Shown piece after piece: positions 36,733 through 51,800 of a stretch of DNA of 64,000 bases (positions are counted from its first letter, which is position 1; every line of letters starts with the position of its first letter). Both the position numbers and the translations under genes were made by a program. The notes under the pieces were generated by a model. That model worked only from the letters and a program-made list of their open reading frames with translations. It searched no databases and was not told the DNA's origin. The DNA is from Marchantia polymorpha subsp. ruderalis (lineage: Eukaryota; Streptophyta; Marchantiopsida; Marchantiales; Marchantiaceae), in the NCBI GenBank assembly GCA_037833965.1, contig AP031353.1, positions 19,780,501-19,844,500 of the forward strand, given 5' to 3'.

Positions 36733-39700
36733 CACGCTCAATCCTAGGGAAAACTCTCCAGACAGTAACTATGTGGCCACTCGGACTTTACTTCACTTCA
36801 TCCCATCGGATATAGCATCAACAAATTCGGATAGCAAAAACATCGAATGAAAGAGGAAAAACAACATCTTTGCATTTCGTTGACCTAGATAGCTTAGATA
36901 TTTTGTGTGACGTGTGACATATTTTCTCTTGTGATGCATTTATCTACTCTGGTTTCATCTCTGTACAAAATGGGGTCTTCCCATACATTCTGCTGTATCC
37001 TCGGTTTCCTGTTTTGGCTCTACAGATCCAAAAGTCCTTTGAATTTGCATTGGCGTTTAGGATTTGTTAATTAACGCCAGCAACTCTGTTTGGACCTATC
37101 ACCACTGGTATGCAATGTCGACCAGTGCCACCGGTGCAAAGTTTCCGTGCATAATGTTGCTGAGTGATGAAGACAAACATAATGATAAACATGAGCTCAT
37201 TTGAAAAAGCATCTTAACGACAATTACGTGGTTGATTCGTTTGCAAAAATATGATAGTTCGCTTGTTTTTAGTTTAGAAGACTTTTGTCAGTCAGAAGAT
37301 TCGCTTCTTTGGGCAACATCTTAAAGAGATGGCACAGAGAGGGGAGCTTTGTGGCAATCCTGAATTTTGGGAACGTATTCTGTCGATGATATAGCGCGGA
37401 GATACTGGGAAACGGGAAAAAGCTGAAGTGCCATGTAACTTTTGTGAATGCGATTATTTGTCTTGTTTCTTGTCAAAGAACAGAACTTGGAGGAATCTCG
37501 TCCCTCTCTGGGATTCCCTGTCAAGTTTCAATTTCCACTTAATCTGACAGCTTCGAAACATCTTGGTGGTAACTCGTTTGGAACCAGGAGATAGAGTAGG
37601 CTGGGTAGGGTCGGCTTTTGAGAGCGCCGCATTTGCCATTAGTGAAGGTCATCCTTACGTCACTCTCCATGTCGCTTCCTCAAGAATGACAGGTGCCCGC
37701 TCACTGTCACCGGTATCACCAACCAAAACCGGTTTTACTTCGCCGGTGACGTGGGCAGATTTGACCATATAGATATTGTTTTGGCAATTTATGATTGGTG
37801 AGCTACGTTTCCGTACACATCGGACGATGGGAGAAGGACGGGGCACTATTACGTTGCCGGTTGACGGTAAGTTTGAACTTCCAGAGCACGTGACTTTCTA
37901 CCTCTGGTTTGTTTACTAGTAATATGTCGGTAATGAATCTCGAGATTACCGTACCACACTAAGAAGCGGTTTAAGGAATGGCCAGACATAGTTAATGAAC
38001 GTCTGCATAAACCTCGAACTGTAGCAAAAGACAGACCACAGCCACGAAAAAGGTGACGAATGATGCAAGTGCCGCTACAGTACATTTTACACATATCCAT
38101 TGACCGAATTGGATCTCAAAGTGATCGAGATGCGAAACAAGACCGGCCGTTGAAATCAGCCGGTATCCGGTCGAAGGCTTTACGGTTCGGAGAAGGAAGG
38201 TCAAGACCTTCGCGAGAGAGTGATAATTACTTTTAGTCATTATATAAAACAACAGAACCTGCTAAGGTACCGTGACTCTGCTGCTGTACCCCATCCACTT
38301 TCGCATGTTCCGTTTCAGGTCATTCTCTGTCCCTTTAAGCAGCATCCAGACTTTGTCCCATTTGATGGAGATTTGCTAGCTTGGAATCGAAAGTCGAATG
38401 CTGGTTATAATATTGATAGCAGCTCAGGGAGCTTACACCTAATGTTGGAACTTAAAAGAGGCCCATGATTTGAACGGAGTGCCGAAAAACATTTGAAGAT
38501 GCGACATGCGACACTGTTTCATCAACAACTATTCAAAGTTTACGAAAATGTGATTGCTGCTGTCGCATCTCACCGATTCAGGCGTATCTATCAGTAGCAG
38601 CAACACACACGCGTGTGAAGGTATATGTTTCCACACGAGCACAAGTTAGGCACTTGTCATGTCTATTGATCTCTCGTCTCCTCGGTTTGAGCAGAGATTG
38701 TCGCTTCGCGCGAGCGCTAAACACAATATGGACGAAGTGTTCCTCCATCCACCTCCCTACATCTCAGTCGTATGCCTTCAATGCCTGGTGGTTTGGTTGC
38801 TTCACGCGGAGGTTGATGGCGAGATGTTCGAAAGTCTTCCGTTCAACGAATTAACAGGGTCATAGGACATAGCAACCGAGGTATAAGCAATGTTGCAATC
38901 AATGCCCTCTTTCGTGCATCCTCCTCCTCCAAAGTTGAAAGAACGAAGGATTTTAGCATAAGCGTAGGTGTTTATCAATACTTCACTGGAGTTGGAATGT
39001 CTCGAATGAAACGTACCCATGGATCCACAGCCTCGTAGGACGAATAATCCAAACTCGGTCCTCAAACCAATGTAAGCTCTCTCAGACCTTAACACGCTCG
39101 TGAACTTTTCAGGCATCTAGAGTATTCTTGAAGAAGTTAAACTAGAAGGTCTTGTTCCAGTGCACTAAATTCCCTGTACCTTTAGTTTCGTCCAAATTGA
39201 GGTTCCATCAAAAGTTTTCGTACTGATGGCAACAAAGTATGGAAAAACATGTTGTGCAGCGGTTCCTGAAGAATAAATTGTCCAAAGAACACCGGAGTCT
39301 GCAGCAGCGTCTATTCAATTCCGTGCTAGCGGTCCTTTTCCACACAATTCATCTTCTGCACGCAAATCTAAAACTTAATCTCGGACTCAGATATCCTTGG
39401 TGTCGATTTCTTTGATGTATCTGTCGAGAAGAATGTACGGAGCAAATAGAATGCAGACTCTTGATCACCTTTTCTATGTTATAGAGCGTCTATCCTTGAT
39501 CTTTAAGATAAGAAATATATATTTCGCATAAACTGAGAGTAGCTACATTTCATGAAAGAAAGATCAAAAGAATGTAAATAGGTTTATAAAAATGATTACG
39601 TTCTACAAAATATCATGCATACTATGTTTAATATTTATACCGATTGGATTCGAGGGCAGAACTACAGTTTACCTTATCATGATATGTTAATGATCATATC

Positions 39701-42700
39701 ATGGACGCAGTATCTGCTTTTTCAAACTTTGGTCATTACTGCTATGAAACTTGCCATTAGTAAAAACGTGGCCCAATTTATATCGTCTGTTACACACCTT
39801 CTGAGGCACAGTGAGTCACTCTGGCGACAACCATATATCTTGGAGTAAATCATGCATGTTATTAGTTCTATCATCAAAATAATTTAACTTGTGTAGCTGG
39901 AGGACAATGTAAACACCAATTTAACATTTGTGGAAGAACATGTGATCTGCTGCTGAGAATGGCTAACATACAGTCCAGGTTTGGAAACTTGGAAGAAAGA
40001 AGAACATATGCCGAATTCGTTATCGACCATGATTTGTGGCTATAGAGTTGGATGCACAAATATCCAATTTTTGAACCAGAAACCAGGGCAATATCCGTCT
40101 ACGTTCGACTCAGTTTCCGACACGCTCCGGATCGTCTTTGTATCCCTTGATTGTATCAATCAAACGAAATCTTGAAATTGTTCGTTGGGTAAGCTATCCT
40201 GGACAAAGAGTACGCACACATATACTAATTAGATCTTCACGTTGAAACTGGAGCACGTTGAAGTATGTTAATTAAACAGATATTTGACAGAATAATCGAC
40301 TTCGAAAGACTGTGTTTCTTACTTTCATGAAAACAGTTGATATTAGTCAATTGAATCTCGTTATAAATATCACCGCCCATCTCGTGGCAAACTACAAAAT
40401 CTGCTCGAAATAAACATTACCACATTATATGTTAGAGAATTTATTTAATAAAACGTAGGAGATGGAGCCTTAAACAATTGAAAATGAGAGTTGTTGCAAA
40501 GAGGTATGCGGAGGATATGCACATTCAGCATTATGCTTTCAGTTCGCATATGTGAAAAGGCCCATCATCATCCTGGTTGCAAACCAACCTTCTTTTCTTT
40601 TACTTTCATAGACTTCACATGATTCATTCTACGGTTCTTTGTTGTTACTTCATATATATTCCCATTCATTAACTTGTTTCCATGGTCAATTACTAAGTTT
40701 TCTATCCACGTTTTTCGTGGTGTCGGATTATATTAATCTCTTTTACGGATAGTACATATTTCGCGGGTACTCTTACTAGATTAAATATACTTTTGGCCAC
40801 TCCAGTATTGTAGTTTTGAGAGTCAAGGTGTAAGAATATGGTCTACCTTTTGTACTTTTCATGATCTCCAACTTCAAAAGGGATATATGACATCTATACA
40901 TGAAAATTATGTATCTTAGAAAATCACTAGGCAATATCTATTCGGAGGATTTATTTAATCTAGATGAATTTGTTTTGTATGATATCCACATGTGTTTTGA
41001 AATAACGTACTCAAGTATCCCTCATCATCATTTAGTGGCATTTAGGTCTCATTTGCATAACTTTTCATCATTCATATTAGTGACATTTTTCTCATGCTTG
41101 CTAGACTCTTACAAATGTAAAAAATTATTTGTTGATATCATCAGACCACGGAATGTTAAGTTTTGTGATAGGATAATTTCACTTAGATAAATACTATAGC
41201 CCCCTTTATATGTAGGATACGTTTGAAACCATACATCATGTTTGGATGGTTCGTCATTTTGGAAGTGTGTTTGTTCTATCCTTTGTATCACTTGTACTCA
41301 CTCTTGCTATAATAAAACTGCATGTTTGTGAATCTTTGGCTTGGGATTGCATTGGAGTTTTTTGGCTTACAGAACTACCAACTTTTTTAATAGGAAGTCT
41401 AATATCGCCTCTAGTTAGTTTAGTCAAGCTATCATTCTTCCAAGTGATAGAGTTCACAATAGCTAACATGTTAGGCAATAGGGGGTTACACTCGCTTCAG
41501 CAAATGATGTAGTCTATTTCAGTCAATAATATTAGGTGGAGCTCCATATTATTGTAATCTGTGAAAAAGTGATAGGGGGGCTTACCATCCCTTTGAAACA
41601 TTACTTGGTGTATGAACTCTTCCGTTCTTCCAAGTACGACTTGATAATGGGGCCATGGGACCTTCCATCCAAAATAACTAGAATGTAACATTGCTCGTAC
41701 CCTCTAGCATATTCTGGTGTAACATGTTCCCAAATCTCCTATGTGTGGTTTTCATTACCATTACAAGAATATGTAGAGGTGCTTGCGTTGAAGACAGATA
41801 TGTTCTTGTATATATGTTGTATTATGTCATTTGCAACAACACTCTCAAGTGTCAGTACTGACTTTCGCGCGAGTTATGGTCCCTTGTTCTGTACCGTACG
41901 CAAGATATTGTACCTCAATCCCAAATGCAATTCTATTGTGTATTCATCTCTTCCTCGTGATCGAGCCACGAACTGAACTCCGTAGAATGATTAGAACTTT
42001 ACCGTACTCTCGGTGATTCTATTACTAGTGTAAGCTAAAGTATGATACTATCACGATTCGGTAAACCGTAACTGCAGATTACGACATCCGCAGTAAATCA
42101 TGCTGGTTGTGTTCTTTGAGGCGAATGAACCATCAAGTCTGAGCTGCAATATGTGGGGTGGAGCTCCAGAACGAATTGAAATGGTCTCGCGGAGGCACAC
42201 TGAAGTAGCCTTCCAGCAGATGAATTTGTTTTCGTTGGGATCCCTCACACCTAGAACACAGTTGATCACGGATTTCACACTCATCAGTCGTGAGGGAATA
42301 GTCCGAGGTGACGTCAAATTGTCTGTTTCTTTTGTATCTCATTGCGTCCCTTTCATGCTTTTTGAAGCATATGTCAGTTTCTAGCACTATGTTCGCTGAG
42401 AGGCTAGGCTAGACTAGACCATGGTAGATTGGTTCTCTAACATACTATCTGTTGATCACTTTAAAACCCACAGAACAGAAGCAGAGCGCTGCCTTTTCAG
42501 TAGAGGACGGAACCCGAGTCGTGTATCCAGAACGTACTACCACTGTACAATACTGACGTCAGTCTTGCGAACGTCTACAGTTCTCACTTTGGAATCTACT
42601 GGGAGATCTGTAGGCCGCACTCTACAGGTTGGTTGCCATTGAATCAGGCCAGACAAGTGGAAGTCAAATTACTTGCTAGGCTTTCGGCAAGTCGGCTCCG

Positions 42701-43872
42701 TCGGCCCCACCTCCGGTGTGTATACCCGCCGCTGGCTCATGACAACGGAATGGTTGGGTGGGATGGACGGACAGGCCGTCTGTCAACTCACTCAGCCTCT
42801 CGATCGAGTTACACCGTAAGTCAATTAAGGAGAGAATCAAATGATGCTATGCCGAAAAGGCCACTTTTCGCGGACGGACGGACGGGGTTGGGGAGATGGG
42901 TAAAATAAGCCTGGCTGGGTGCTGACTAGGCTGTGACGTGAGAAGCGTGAGTAGGCTCGTCGATAAACCCTCACATGAACATTCGAGCAATCTGTGAACA
43001 GGTCACTGTCGGAAGAGCACCAGGGTGAACGAGCAAATGAATTGAAAGCAAAGAAGATGGAAGTGAACCACTATACCAGAGGCAACGGCGGTGCCATTTC
43101 TCTTGGCTCTCCCCGTCCAGCCAAATCGGGGAGGAGTTCGTGGAAACAGTGCTGGGAACAGCCATGACCCTCTCATCATGCGCGTCTGCCCGTTCGTCTT
43201 GCATAAATGCCGAATCGCTTGCTTTCTCCTGTCGGCTCGACGGAGTGAAGGTCATTCCGTCCGTCCGAATTAGTCACTTTTGTAATAAGACGAATCCTGA
43301 AAGCGTGCTTCTATGATGAGCTACAGTCCAGCCCAAATGCCTCGACCTATCCCATTGTGCATTCAAACGCACGCGTGCACGGATGCCTCTAGAGTACGCG
43401 TGCAACGCTCTAGATACACATGCTAAATTAGAGGTGCGGGAATCCACATCTCCCTCTAAAGCGACAAGTTCCGCTTATGCCGCCCTACATCCTCCCCATT
43501 GTTGCACTACACTAGACCACTGCCTCGGCATGGCATGGAAATAGCGGGAGAGCGTGCAGTCCATGTCTAGTACTTTGATGGGAAATTTTTCTTCCTTCAG
43601 TCCAATGAATTACCTATGTGTACTCTATTATCGAGCTTCTTTCACACAAATATACCAATAATAGGAACACCAATGTTCACAAACGGAGTGATATTTATCC
43701 TTACGGCAAACGTACACTCTCATTATTTTCAGTGAAAATTATTTTCCATTATTTTCTATTATAAATAATAAGTATGTCCATTCTTCATGAAAACGCTTTT
43801 ACATGAATAGCCCTGTTATCTTAAGTTTTCAATCTTAATTGATCGTACTCCAAATACATGTAATCTCAAGCT

Positions 43873-43968
43873 TAATGGTAAATAGATCAAGCCCTTGGGT
43901 AAAAAACACAGTACAAACAACCAAACTCCAGGAGAGAACCAAAAGAACCTCCTAATGTACCAATACCT
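43873..43968 (-). mobile_element. LINE 3'-tail relic, minus strand, internally deleted
   Basis: The reverse complement matches the LINE 3' end: the ATGGTAAATAGATCAAGCCC start, then the aaaaaacac block, then gagagaaccaaaagaacc. About 20 bases between 'cttgggt' and 'aaaaaacac' (the 'cccaaagggtcaaaaggc' block) are missing compared with the other tails. Confidence 0.8.
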
Positions 43969-46900
43969 ATTTTGTGTCACTTAGATACAAGAAATCCATG
44001 AGGTCTCATCAAATACCTTCTCGGTGTAACAAAGCAAAACACTATTGAGGGTTTCGCAATGCATAAGAAAGCACTGCCATGTTACTTCACAAATCCATTA
44101 TCCTAGAACAGCTGACGTTCGAACATAACAGGCAAGCAAGTGACATGTTAATACTAAGAAGGGTATTAAGTAAAATTCCCTTCTTGGCTGGCGTGTTTAC
44201 TCACTTCAGTTACTTCAGGATTTGTACTCCAGCGGTCATTATGTAGGTCAAATAAGTTCAACTGTTCCAAGAGTGATCATTTATTGATCTATGACCTACG
44301 TTTTTGCCTCAATTTAAGTTGAAAATATGCAATAGTGGGGGTCTAAGTGTGAAATAATTTAATCAACGGGTATACATTTTTTTTAGTTTGGATTTGAAAT
44401 ATAGGAGATCTATATTGAATATTGTATCTAGATATTTTTTTTATTTCTCACCGAAATTCTTTTGGAGCATAACCTTACAATTTGATGTGGTCTTCAGAAA
44501 GAAAATTTATGTCTTACTTCGATGTGACTTGATAACTTAGGAAGACATTTATATCTAAACATTGATGTAGGAACTGCGCACTCAAAAAATATAAGGACAA
44601 TCAACTCGATCACGTGACTTCTAGAGGCATGCGGATCAACAATGGCAACTAACATCTGGTCATCCGATTGCTCATATACCTAAACTATTTAAACGGAAAA
44701 CAGTTTAAGCCCAAAGATGAAAATATCGATGTTTAGATAGATAGACGGAAGGAAGAGAATCTCATGAAATTCAAGAGAAGATTGATAGCAGCATTGTTGA
44801 TGGCGTTGAAAACAAATGGCTTTATTGATCATTGGGACCCAAAGTAAATCGAAAGAACATTATTTAGACTAGCAAGATGTGATAATCTGCTAGCCAGGAC
44901 GACATCGGTTTATGCATTGGATAGATTGACGACTTGGACTACGGAATGGTACAACTGGATAGTGAAAACATTGGTTTTATACAAGGAACATCGTCAACTC
45001 GATGTTTGAAGAAGGCGAAGAAAGCTGTAAGCTAATGAAATGTTTTTTAGTCAAATTTCCAAGTTTAAAGGGTTGTGAGTTCCTCATGTTATAAGCAGAG
45101 AAGAAGTATCACATATAGATGTACAACTTGAAATAGAAAAATAAACCATGAAAATAATCATTCAAGTGCCCTGAAGATGATTTTTTTACTTTTAACCTGA
45201 CATAATTATTATTGAAGCTAACAGCATTCAACCCGTTTTAGTTTACTATGAAATGTAGTTTTGAATACGTAGAGATTTTTGATCTCTTGAATAGAATTGA
45301 GACGATGAAAGTGATTGAGTAGTATTTGAAAGACATTGAAACCGATTGTAGAACCCGAGGCGAGGACAATCTTTCCAATTATTTTTTAATTATAGAAACT
45401 GGGCTATATAGAAGAGATCTACTTCAACACCTTTGATTTTCGAAATATCGATCTCAGCTTCTTAGTTTGTCAAATGAAATGTGAAATATTTTTATGTTTT
45501 AGACAATCTTTACGAGCCAACAGCTATTTTCACGCCATTCAAAATGAAAAATAAATTGGAAAGTTAGTATGAAATCAGAAAACCATTACTGCGATTGTAT
45601 AGTCCGTAGGTTTCTATTTTTATGAAAATGGATGACTCGTCAATTTCTAAAGACAATGAGAAAAAGAATGAGGGGTTTTTGAGCTTCATAAAAAGTTTTT
45701 TGTAATCTATCTAACCTGTTACCACCGTGTTTCCAAGCCTTCTAATATCTTTAACTACTCCCGGGATGGTCAAGCAGATCTGAGACTTTTCTGGATGCCG
45801 ATAAGGTCGAGACCTAATACTTGTGCTCAATTGAGTTTCATCGCGTATAGTTTGCGATGAAATTTTTCATTGTCTGTCTCATGTCTAAATTGAAATTTGT
45901 AGGTGTTCTACGACAATTTTTTGCTTGCCATATAATCCGTATATGGACCAAGAAAAATGAGTATAGATTCACATTTGTCCTCCCCAACAAAGTTGTTTGA
46001 CATGAATACCAAGACATCACTTGTTTTGATTTACAAAGTGCTTCTCGTGCTCAGCTACACCCGATATATGTCCTCTGACTGACCTTCGTAGCTATGGGCT
46101 GTTGAGGGTATACAACGTTCAGTTGATAGCTGGAGAACTAAGTAAACAACCGGTTGACGTGAAGGGACAGAGGTTTGAGGGCATGAAAATGTGGACCTAC
46201 TTTCTGCCGATAGCTCACCTAGCTTTGTGTAGATTAGCACAGCTAGATGTAGGGCAAATGGCCTACATTCCTCTCCAATGCAACGTACAGCCAAAACTGA
46301 TGCGCTACCACAGAGGTTGGAGGACAGTCCTGCCATGCAACAAGGAAGAAAGAGAGTTTTAATCCACACGTACCTATTTTAATATGGGGAAGAGTAGGGA
46401 GATAAACAGACATGGTAGTTGTTGCTCTTAAGAGAGGAAGATGTTTAGGTGCTGCTAATTACGAAGGCAGAGGCGCTGGTCGGGGCCTGCAATAACGGGA
46501 CTGCATCCAAAACATAGGTAATTTCATCCTTAATCCGGTCGTGGTGACGAGTGCGTCGTGTTTTAGATCCAATCAATGATTAAGCCGAATATGTTTGGTG
46601 ATTTGGAGGACCCTGGGATCTGTTTCAAGTTTGGTGAATGGGATTCCGTCACGCTAACCGGCTTACATCAATGATTAATAGGAGTACATTTGGGCCCGGC
46701 CAGTGTAGTTAAATTCTGCATACATACACAGACCTGGAAGGGGGGGAATTGAAAACGCATCAACCCATCGGACAAACCTGAACAGTCTTCCAACCCCAGA
46801 ACTCGATCCGGAGGTTGAAATCAGAATCTGAAGGATCTACAGCATTGAACTATTGCTGACGTAAGATATTGGCGGATTTGGCGGCGGTCAGGTTCAGCGA

Positions 46901-46984
46901 GGAGAGTCGATGCGAATTTCTGGAGATGGCCTGAGGAGGTGAAGTCGGTGGTGTGGAGGAGTCGTTGTTTTGCGGCCCCTCGTC

Positions 46985-47250
46985 TTCAATATTTTGGTTA
47001 TAACCCTCAATGCATCGCCCGTCCTCTCTTTCTTCCGTCAGAGTCTCTCTCCGCCCCGGCCTTTCCTCGTTCGGGGATCCTTTCCCTTCTGTGTTCTCTC
47101 TCTCTCTTTCTCTCTCTCCTGCCGGAGAACCCAGTAGTCTCTTTCTCCCGAGAATTTTTACTCGGTCTCTTGCGCATTTTGCCTTCTCTCAGGCATAGGA
47201 CCCCGGTGGGTCCTCGCAGCCTCTTCTCCCTTTCTATGTGCAAGACTTGA
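46985..47250 (+). promoter_or_regulatory. pyrimidine-rich leader or promoter, probably of the RSL gene
   Basis: A dense CT-rich tract (ctctctctctctttctctc and similar runs) starts after a GC-richer stretch at 46.9 kb. It resembles plant core-promoter and 5'-leader DNA and lies about 1.7 kb upstream of the RSL coding start on the same strand. The acceptor-like sequence just before 48751 (ttgcattgccag) could close a long 5'-UTR intron. No ORF in the tract looks coding. Assignment to the RSL gene is inferred from position only. Confidence 0.35.
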
Positions 47251-48881
47251 AGTAGCGGTAGAATGAGGAGGGGGTCAACATAGAATTGAGCTTGACTTCA
47301 TACTCTACTTCACATTCATCCCCTCGCTCAAGTAGATTGCCATTGGCAGTTCATGTTCTAAGGCATGGAAGTGCCTAGATAACGGTGACCGAGGAAGACC
47401 AGAGAGCGAACACTGATATGGCTTGAGATGAGAAGAGATCAACTTGTTTATCGAACGAACTGACCGTCACGTTTGCGCTGCGATGGTACCGCTGGTGTGT
47501 TTCCACCTAATCACATCGATTCTCGGAGTCAAGCTTCCAATAATCCATGTGAGCTGCCGACTGTATCCTATCAAGGTCTTGCATGCAGTATGAATCCAAT
47601 CAAAAATGGTTTCATGTACTATATAGACGATGGACAGGAATGAAAACTCACACACCTGCCTTCCTTCTTCCTTCGGCTTGATACGATACTGGCCTTGGAT
47701 TGAGAAGTTTAGCATGTGCATATCTGGGCACCTCCGAAGTCCGTACTTGTCCGTCCAAATTGTTCAGGAAGGTCCTGGCAAGCGTTTTGCGTCTAGATGA
47801 CAGTAAGAACTAGCCCATTCCCACCTGCATCCAGAACTCTCAGTGTTTTTCCCGGACATGTGTTCTTCCCGCAATATGTATTTGGGAGCAATTGGTATCA
47901 ACTAATAAGTTTTGCATTGTTACAACAGTACGACTGCGAGTGAACTGCAGTAATGTGTACACCACTAAACACCATCTTTATACGTGAAGTCAGAATTCTG
48001 CCCTATTCTTATATCAGCTGCCTCGACCACCTGACCATTTGGAAGATGCATCATATTCCGATGATAGACATTAGACAATTTGAGCAATCAGCCTAGTACA
48101 GATACGGTCGTCCGACAGACGTTTCACTGTAAATCTCGTGTCTCAGTGTCAATTGTGTAAGTTGTTTGACGCGCATAGATCATTCGGCAGCTCGAAGTTG
48201 TCTTTCGATTGAATCAACCAGCTGACCCATACGCGTCCATCCAGTTAGCCCAGAGTCCCGCGTTGGTGCGATTGAAGGGCCTCGGGTTGTGATACATCAG
48301 TTTTTGAGCAACCTTCTCGATGAACGTGATCTGCTGTCTCAAACGAGCTCTTCTTACCTGCCTTAAGGCTCGTTAGACTGTTATCGTGGATCTAATCGTG
48401 ATCTTGGAAAGATTATGTCCATCTATTTTTTTTTCTGCGGGTGAATATCTTACAGCGCTATACACTTTTTGTGTCTGTCGAGGTAGATGTATCCAATAAC
48501 TTGGTTTCGTGATTTCTCACGACTCTGGTGGACCACCAGAAGACTATATTGGCACCATTTGATCCACATTGTGCGTTCTTTGACTTCCAGCTTACCTCTT
48601 CTTTCAATTTCTGTGTGTAGATTCAACTCTCTGCGTAATACGAGCTCACTGCGATCTTCGACGGAGCTGCGTTCGGCTATTGTGGCGGCCAATGCACGGG
48701 TTTTACTGGCTGCATTCCACAAAGTTACAGCTTTATATGGCTTGCATTGCCAGATTCAGACGACAAACTTTGCTGTTTTACCCACATTCTGTCGCATTCG
48801 TGGATCCGGCTTGTACTCAAGCTCAAGTGTAGGTGCAGTATGATGAGCTCGAGAACGCTGACACTGAGCAGGAGGAACAAC

Positions 48882-51800
48882 ATGGAGGGAGTTCTTCAAG
48901 TGGCGAAAAGTCCGAATCACGAAAACCAATCCTCGTTACAAACATGGCAATGTGATCAAGAGTCTACCGAGTTCGATACAGGGTCAGCTGGAAATCTTCT
49001 GAGCGCACAAGTTGCTGCAGCCAGTCTTGCCAGTTCGTCGCCTGAGTCTGGGCCTGAGAGTGATCTGCTCCCTTCCGAGTTGCAGAACCTAGAATCGGGT
49101 AACCTTCTTTCTAACGATGTTCCCTCCTCCAATCCAACGGCAAACTTTCTATTACCCAAGTCATCAATATGGGGAACAGGTGACTCCGAGTATAGCTGGG
49201 CACAAGAAAGTCTGTCGCGGTCTTCCGGCTCCATGGATGATAGTTCTCTTTTGACCAGTGACACTCTCGGGAATGACACTTCCAGGTTGCTGGAGACGCC
49301 GAAAACTGATCCTCTTTTGCCCCAGTGGGCGAGTCAGCTACCCAATACAACTCAGTCATCGGCATCTATACAACCGCCTACGCAGATGTTCCAGCGACGA
49401 TCATGGCAGACGTCGGATGATCACACTTCTTTGGGTCTCATACCCACTATCAATATGCAGGCGTACAACACGTCGTTTCCAGCTCTCTCGTCTTCTTCTG
49501 GAGGGGGTATGAGTCTCGATGCGACGAAATTCAACATGGACTACTTGGGTGGAGAAAGGAGCTGCAATATGGGAAACTTCGAGGGGACATCGGTCTACGA
49601 CTCTGTGGCAAGGAAGCTACACTGTCAGATGTCCGGTTTAGAAACAAGCTCTGGAAGTGATTTTTCTAGCGGATCTGGGATTTCAACGCTTGGTTTCGCT
49701 AGTCTTCAGATGGGGCAAAGTCAGGGTATAACCGATTCGAGCGAGAATAATGTTTCTAGCGGATTGTTCTTACAGCAGGGACTCATGCAGCAGAAGAATT
49801 ATAATGGTGTATCTACGATGAATCACGACAAAAGCAGCTACTTGAGCAGTAATTCCCGTGTGTACTTCAACCAATCTTCTAGTTCCACTTTAGATACTAC
49901 TAACACTATTATGAATACATCTACTTCGAATCAGAGGTTTGGTGAGAACATGCACAGCCCAAAATTGTTGCTCGAGTCATTGTCCGGTAACTCAGTGTTG
50001 CGTAACTTGGAGACAAATATCTCCGGTAGTCATAATCCATCGGAGTCCGTCTTAGGTTCACATGGCTATTTGTATTCTACGCAGAAAAAAGTGGACACCC
50101 TTGAAAGCTTGAGGAAGTGGCCGAACAATGCCAGTGGGAATGGGGTGAAAGATGTCACTGCTAACCCAACCATAGGTAATTTGGGAAGGTTTTCGTCCTA
50201 CAATAGTAACGGAGATAAGGAAGATGCTTTGTACGACACTTGGCCACCATCGAGCGTCGGACAAAACCATGCCTTGGATCCGGTACCCGAGACCGATTCT
50301 AGGAAGCGATTTCTCCAGATGAGTCTGGGGCAACCCAACGATACGAATCACAAGCGCCTGCATTTGGTGAGTTCGCAGAGACTAATTTGATTTTGCACAT
50401 TTGTGGTGGACATCGATTCGCGCCTCATACTCTTTCAATTGCTCTTTGAGCTCTGGCTGGAGTATGAATCAGTTGACAATCTTCCATTCCAGTTTTCCAG
50501 TTTGGCCATCATGTTGTTTTCCATGCGTGTCCGGTTTCTGCTGAACAATCGTCCACCAGCAAGTTACGACACCACTTCAAGAATGGCCTGTGTGAGAGTA
50601 GGAATGTGATTAACCTGACCAAAATCCGAAATTTGTTTAGGAATTTTTCTTCGTCTACTGACATTCTCGAAACGATCAAACCCATGCAGGACACGTCTCC
50701 AAACGTGCAGACAACGGTTGCGCCTACCACTCTAAAGCGCTCATCCTCATGGGCCTCTTCTCTCACATCCACCTGTTCTAAGACTGTAGACGCCATTAAC
50801 CCTGGGCCTCTACCTTACACCAAGTCGAATTCACGACATGCCGTCGGGCCGGCTTTGAACACCAATCTGAAGCCGCGAGCCCGGCAGGGCAGTGCGAACG
50901 ATCCTCAGAGCATAGCAGCTCGCGTAAGTTTCCATTATCTGTGCTAAAGCCGACATCGAGTTCTGAGCTCACAGTAGACGTTTCAATGAGAAGTGGATGT
51001 CCAATATGTTAAGTCCGTTGTCGTGCTTCTCCGTATGTGTATGGGCCGAAAGCGTATCATGCATCTAACGACCTATTTTCGCGACATTTGTTTGCAGCAT
51101 CGGAGGGAACGCATCAGCGAGCGACTGAAGACTCTACAAGATCTTGTTCCTAATGGTTCCAAGGTAATCGATCAGGAAAGGACGAAGATTGTTTCTGCTG
51201 CTGGGTTAAGAGCGAATATCAGTGGAACTGAGCAAGTTGTCGCGCGGAGTAGCCTATAATCTCAATTTTGAAATACTTTTCCCCGATTCTTGCAATTGAG
51301 ATGTGCAATGGATGTTGCACTTTAATTTCTTGTAGCTGTTGACATTATCTTCTTCTACTCGCAGGTAGACTTGGTCACCATGCTTGAAAAGGCCATCAAC
51401 TACGTCAAGTTTCTGCAACTTCAAGTGAAAGTAGGTACTCTTATACAGACTTAAATCAGCAAGCGCCGAACCGAAGTAGCTGCATTTCTTGTGACACACG
51501 CATCCTTAGTTCTTGAGATTTTTACGAGGATGGCTTTTTCTTTTCTTTTCTTTTGTCCTTGCCAACGTTAAGTACGTTTTCTTCGCTTCAGTTCAGAGCA
51601 CTTTCTTTGTTTTATGGCCACAATTGTTCGTTTTGCAAGAGAAGTCTGGAAAATTGAAGCTAGTAGGTACTGAAAAAAGGATGTCTGGAAATCATCATCT
51701 CAATGGAGAAATCTCGTGTTGGAGGAAAACATCATCTGATTTTCACAAGCAGCTTCCACGAAATATGAACGTGGCTTCTGCAGTCCTAGATCTGAATTAC

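Larger units (their letters stand above)
31200..46900. other. low-copy region without a recognised gene
   Basis: Composition is mixed. Short ORFs lie on both strands, none of which I can place in a family; a typical one is the 94-residue minus-strand frame at 32681-32965. Contents that can be supported are an exon-like scrap at 31.52 kb, CATG-rich repeats at 33.74 kb, a perfect 44-bp palindrome at 36.69 kb, and a LINE tail at 43.87 kb. GC-richer patches at 33.7-33.9 and 42.6-43.3 kb carry no recognisable product. Confidence 0.5.

Noticed and set aside
42633-42908. 91-residue plus-strand ORF in a GC-rich patch
   Set aside because: Low-complexity composition and no recognisable motif, splice partner or start context that supports it.
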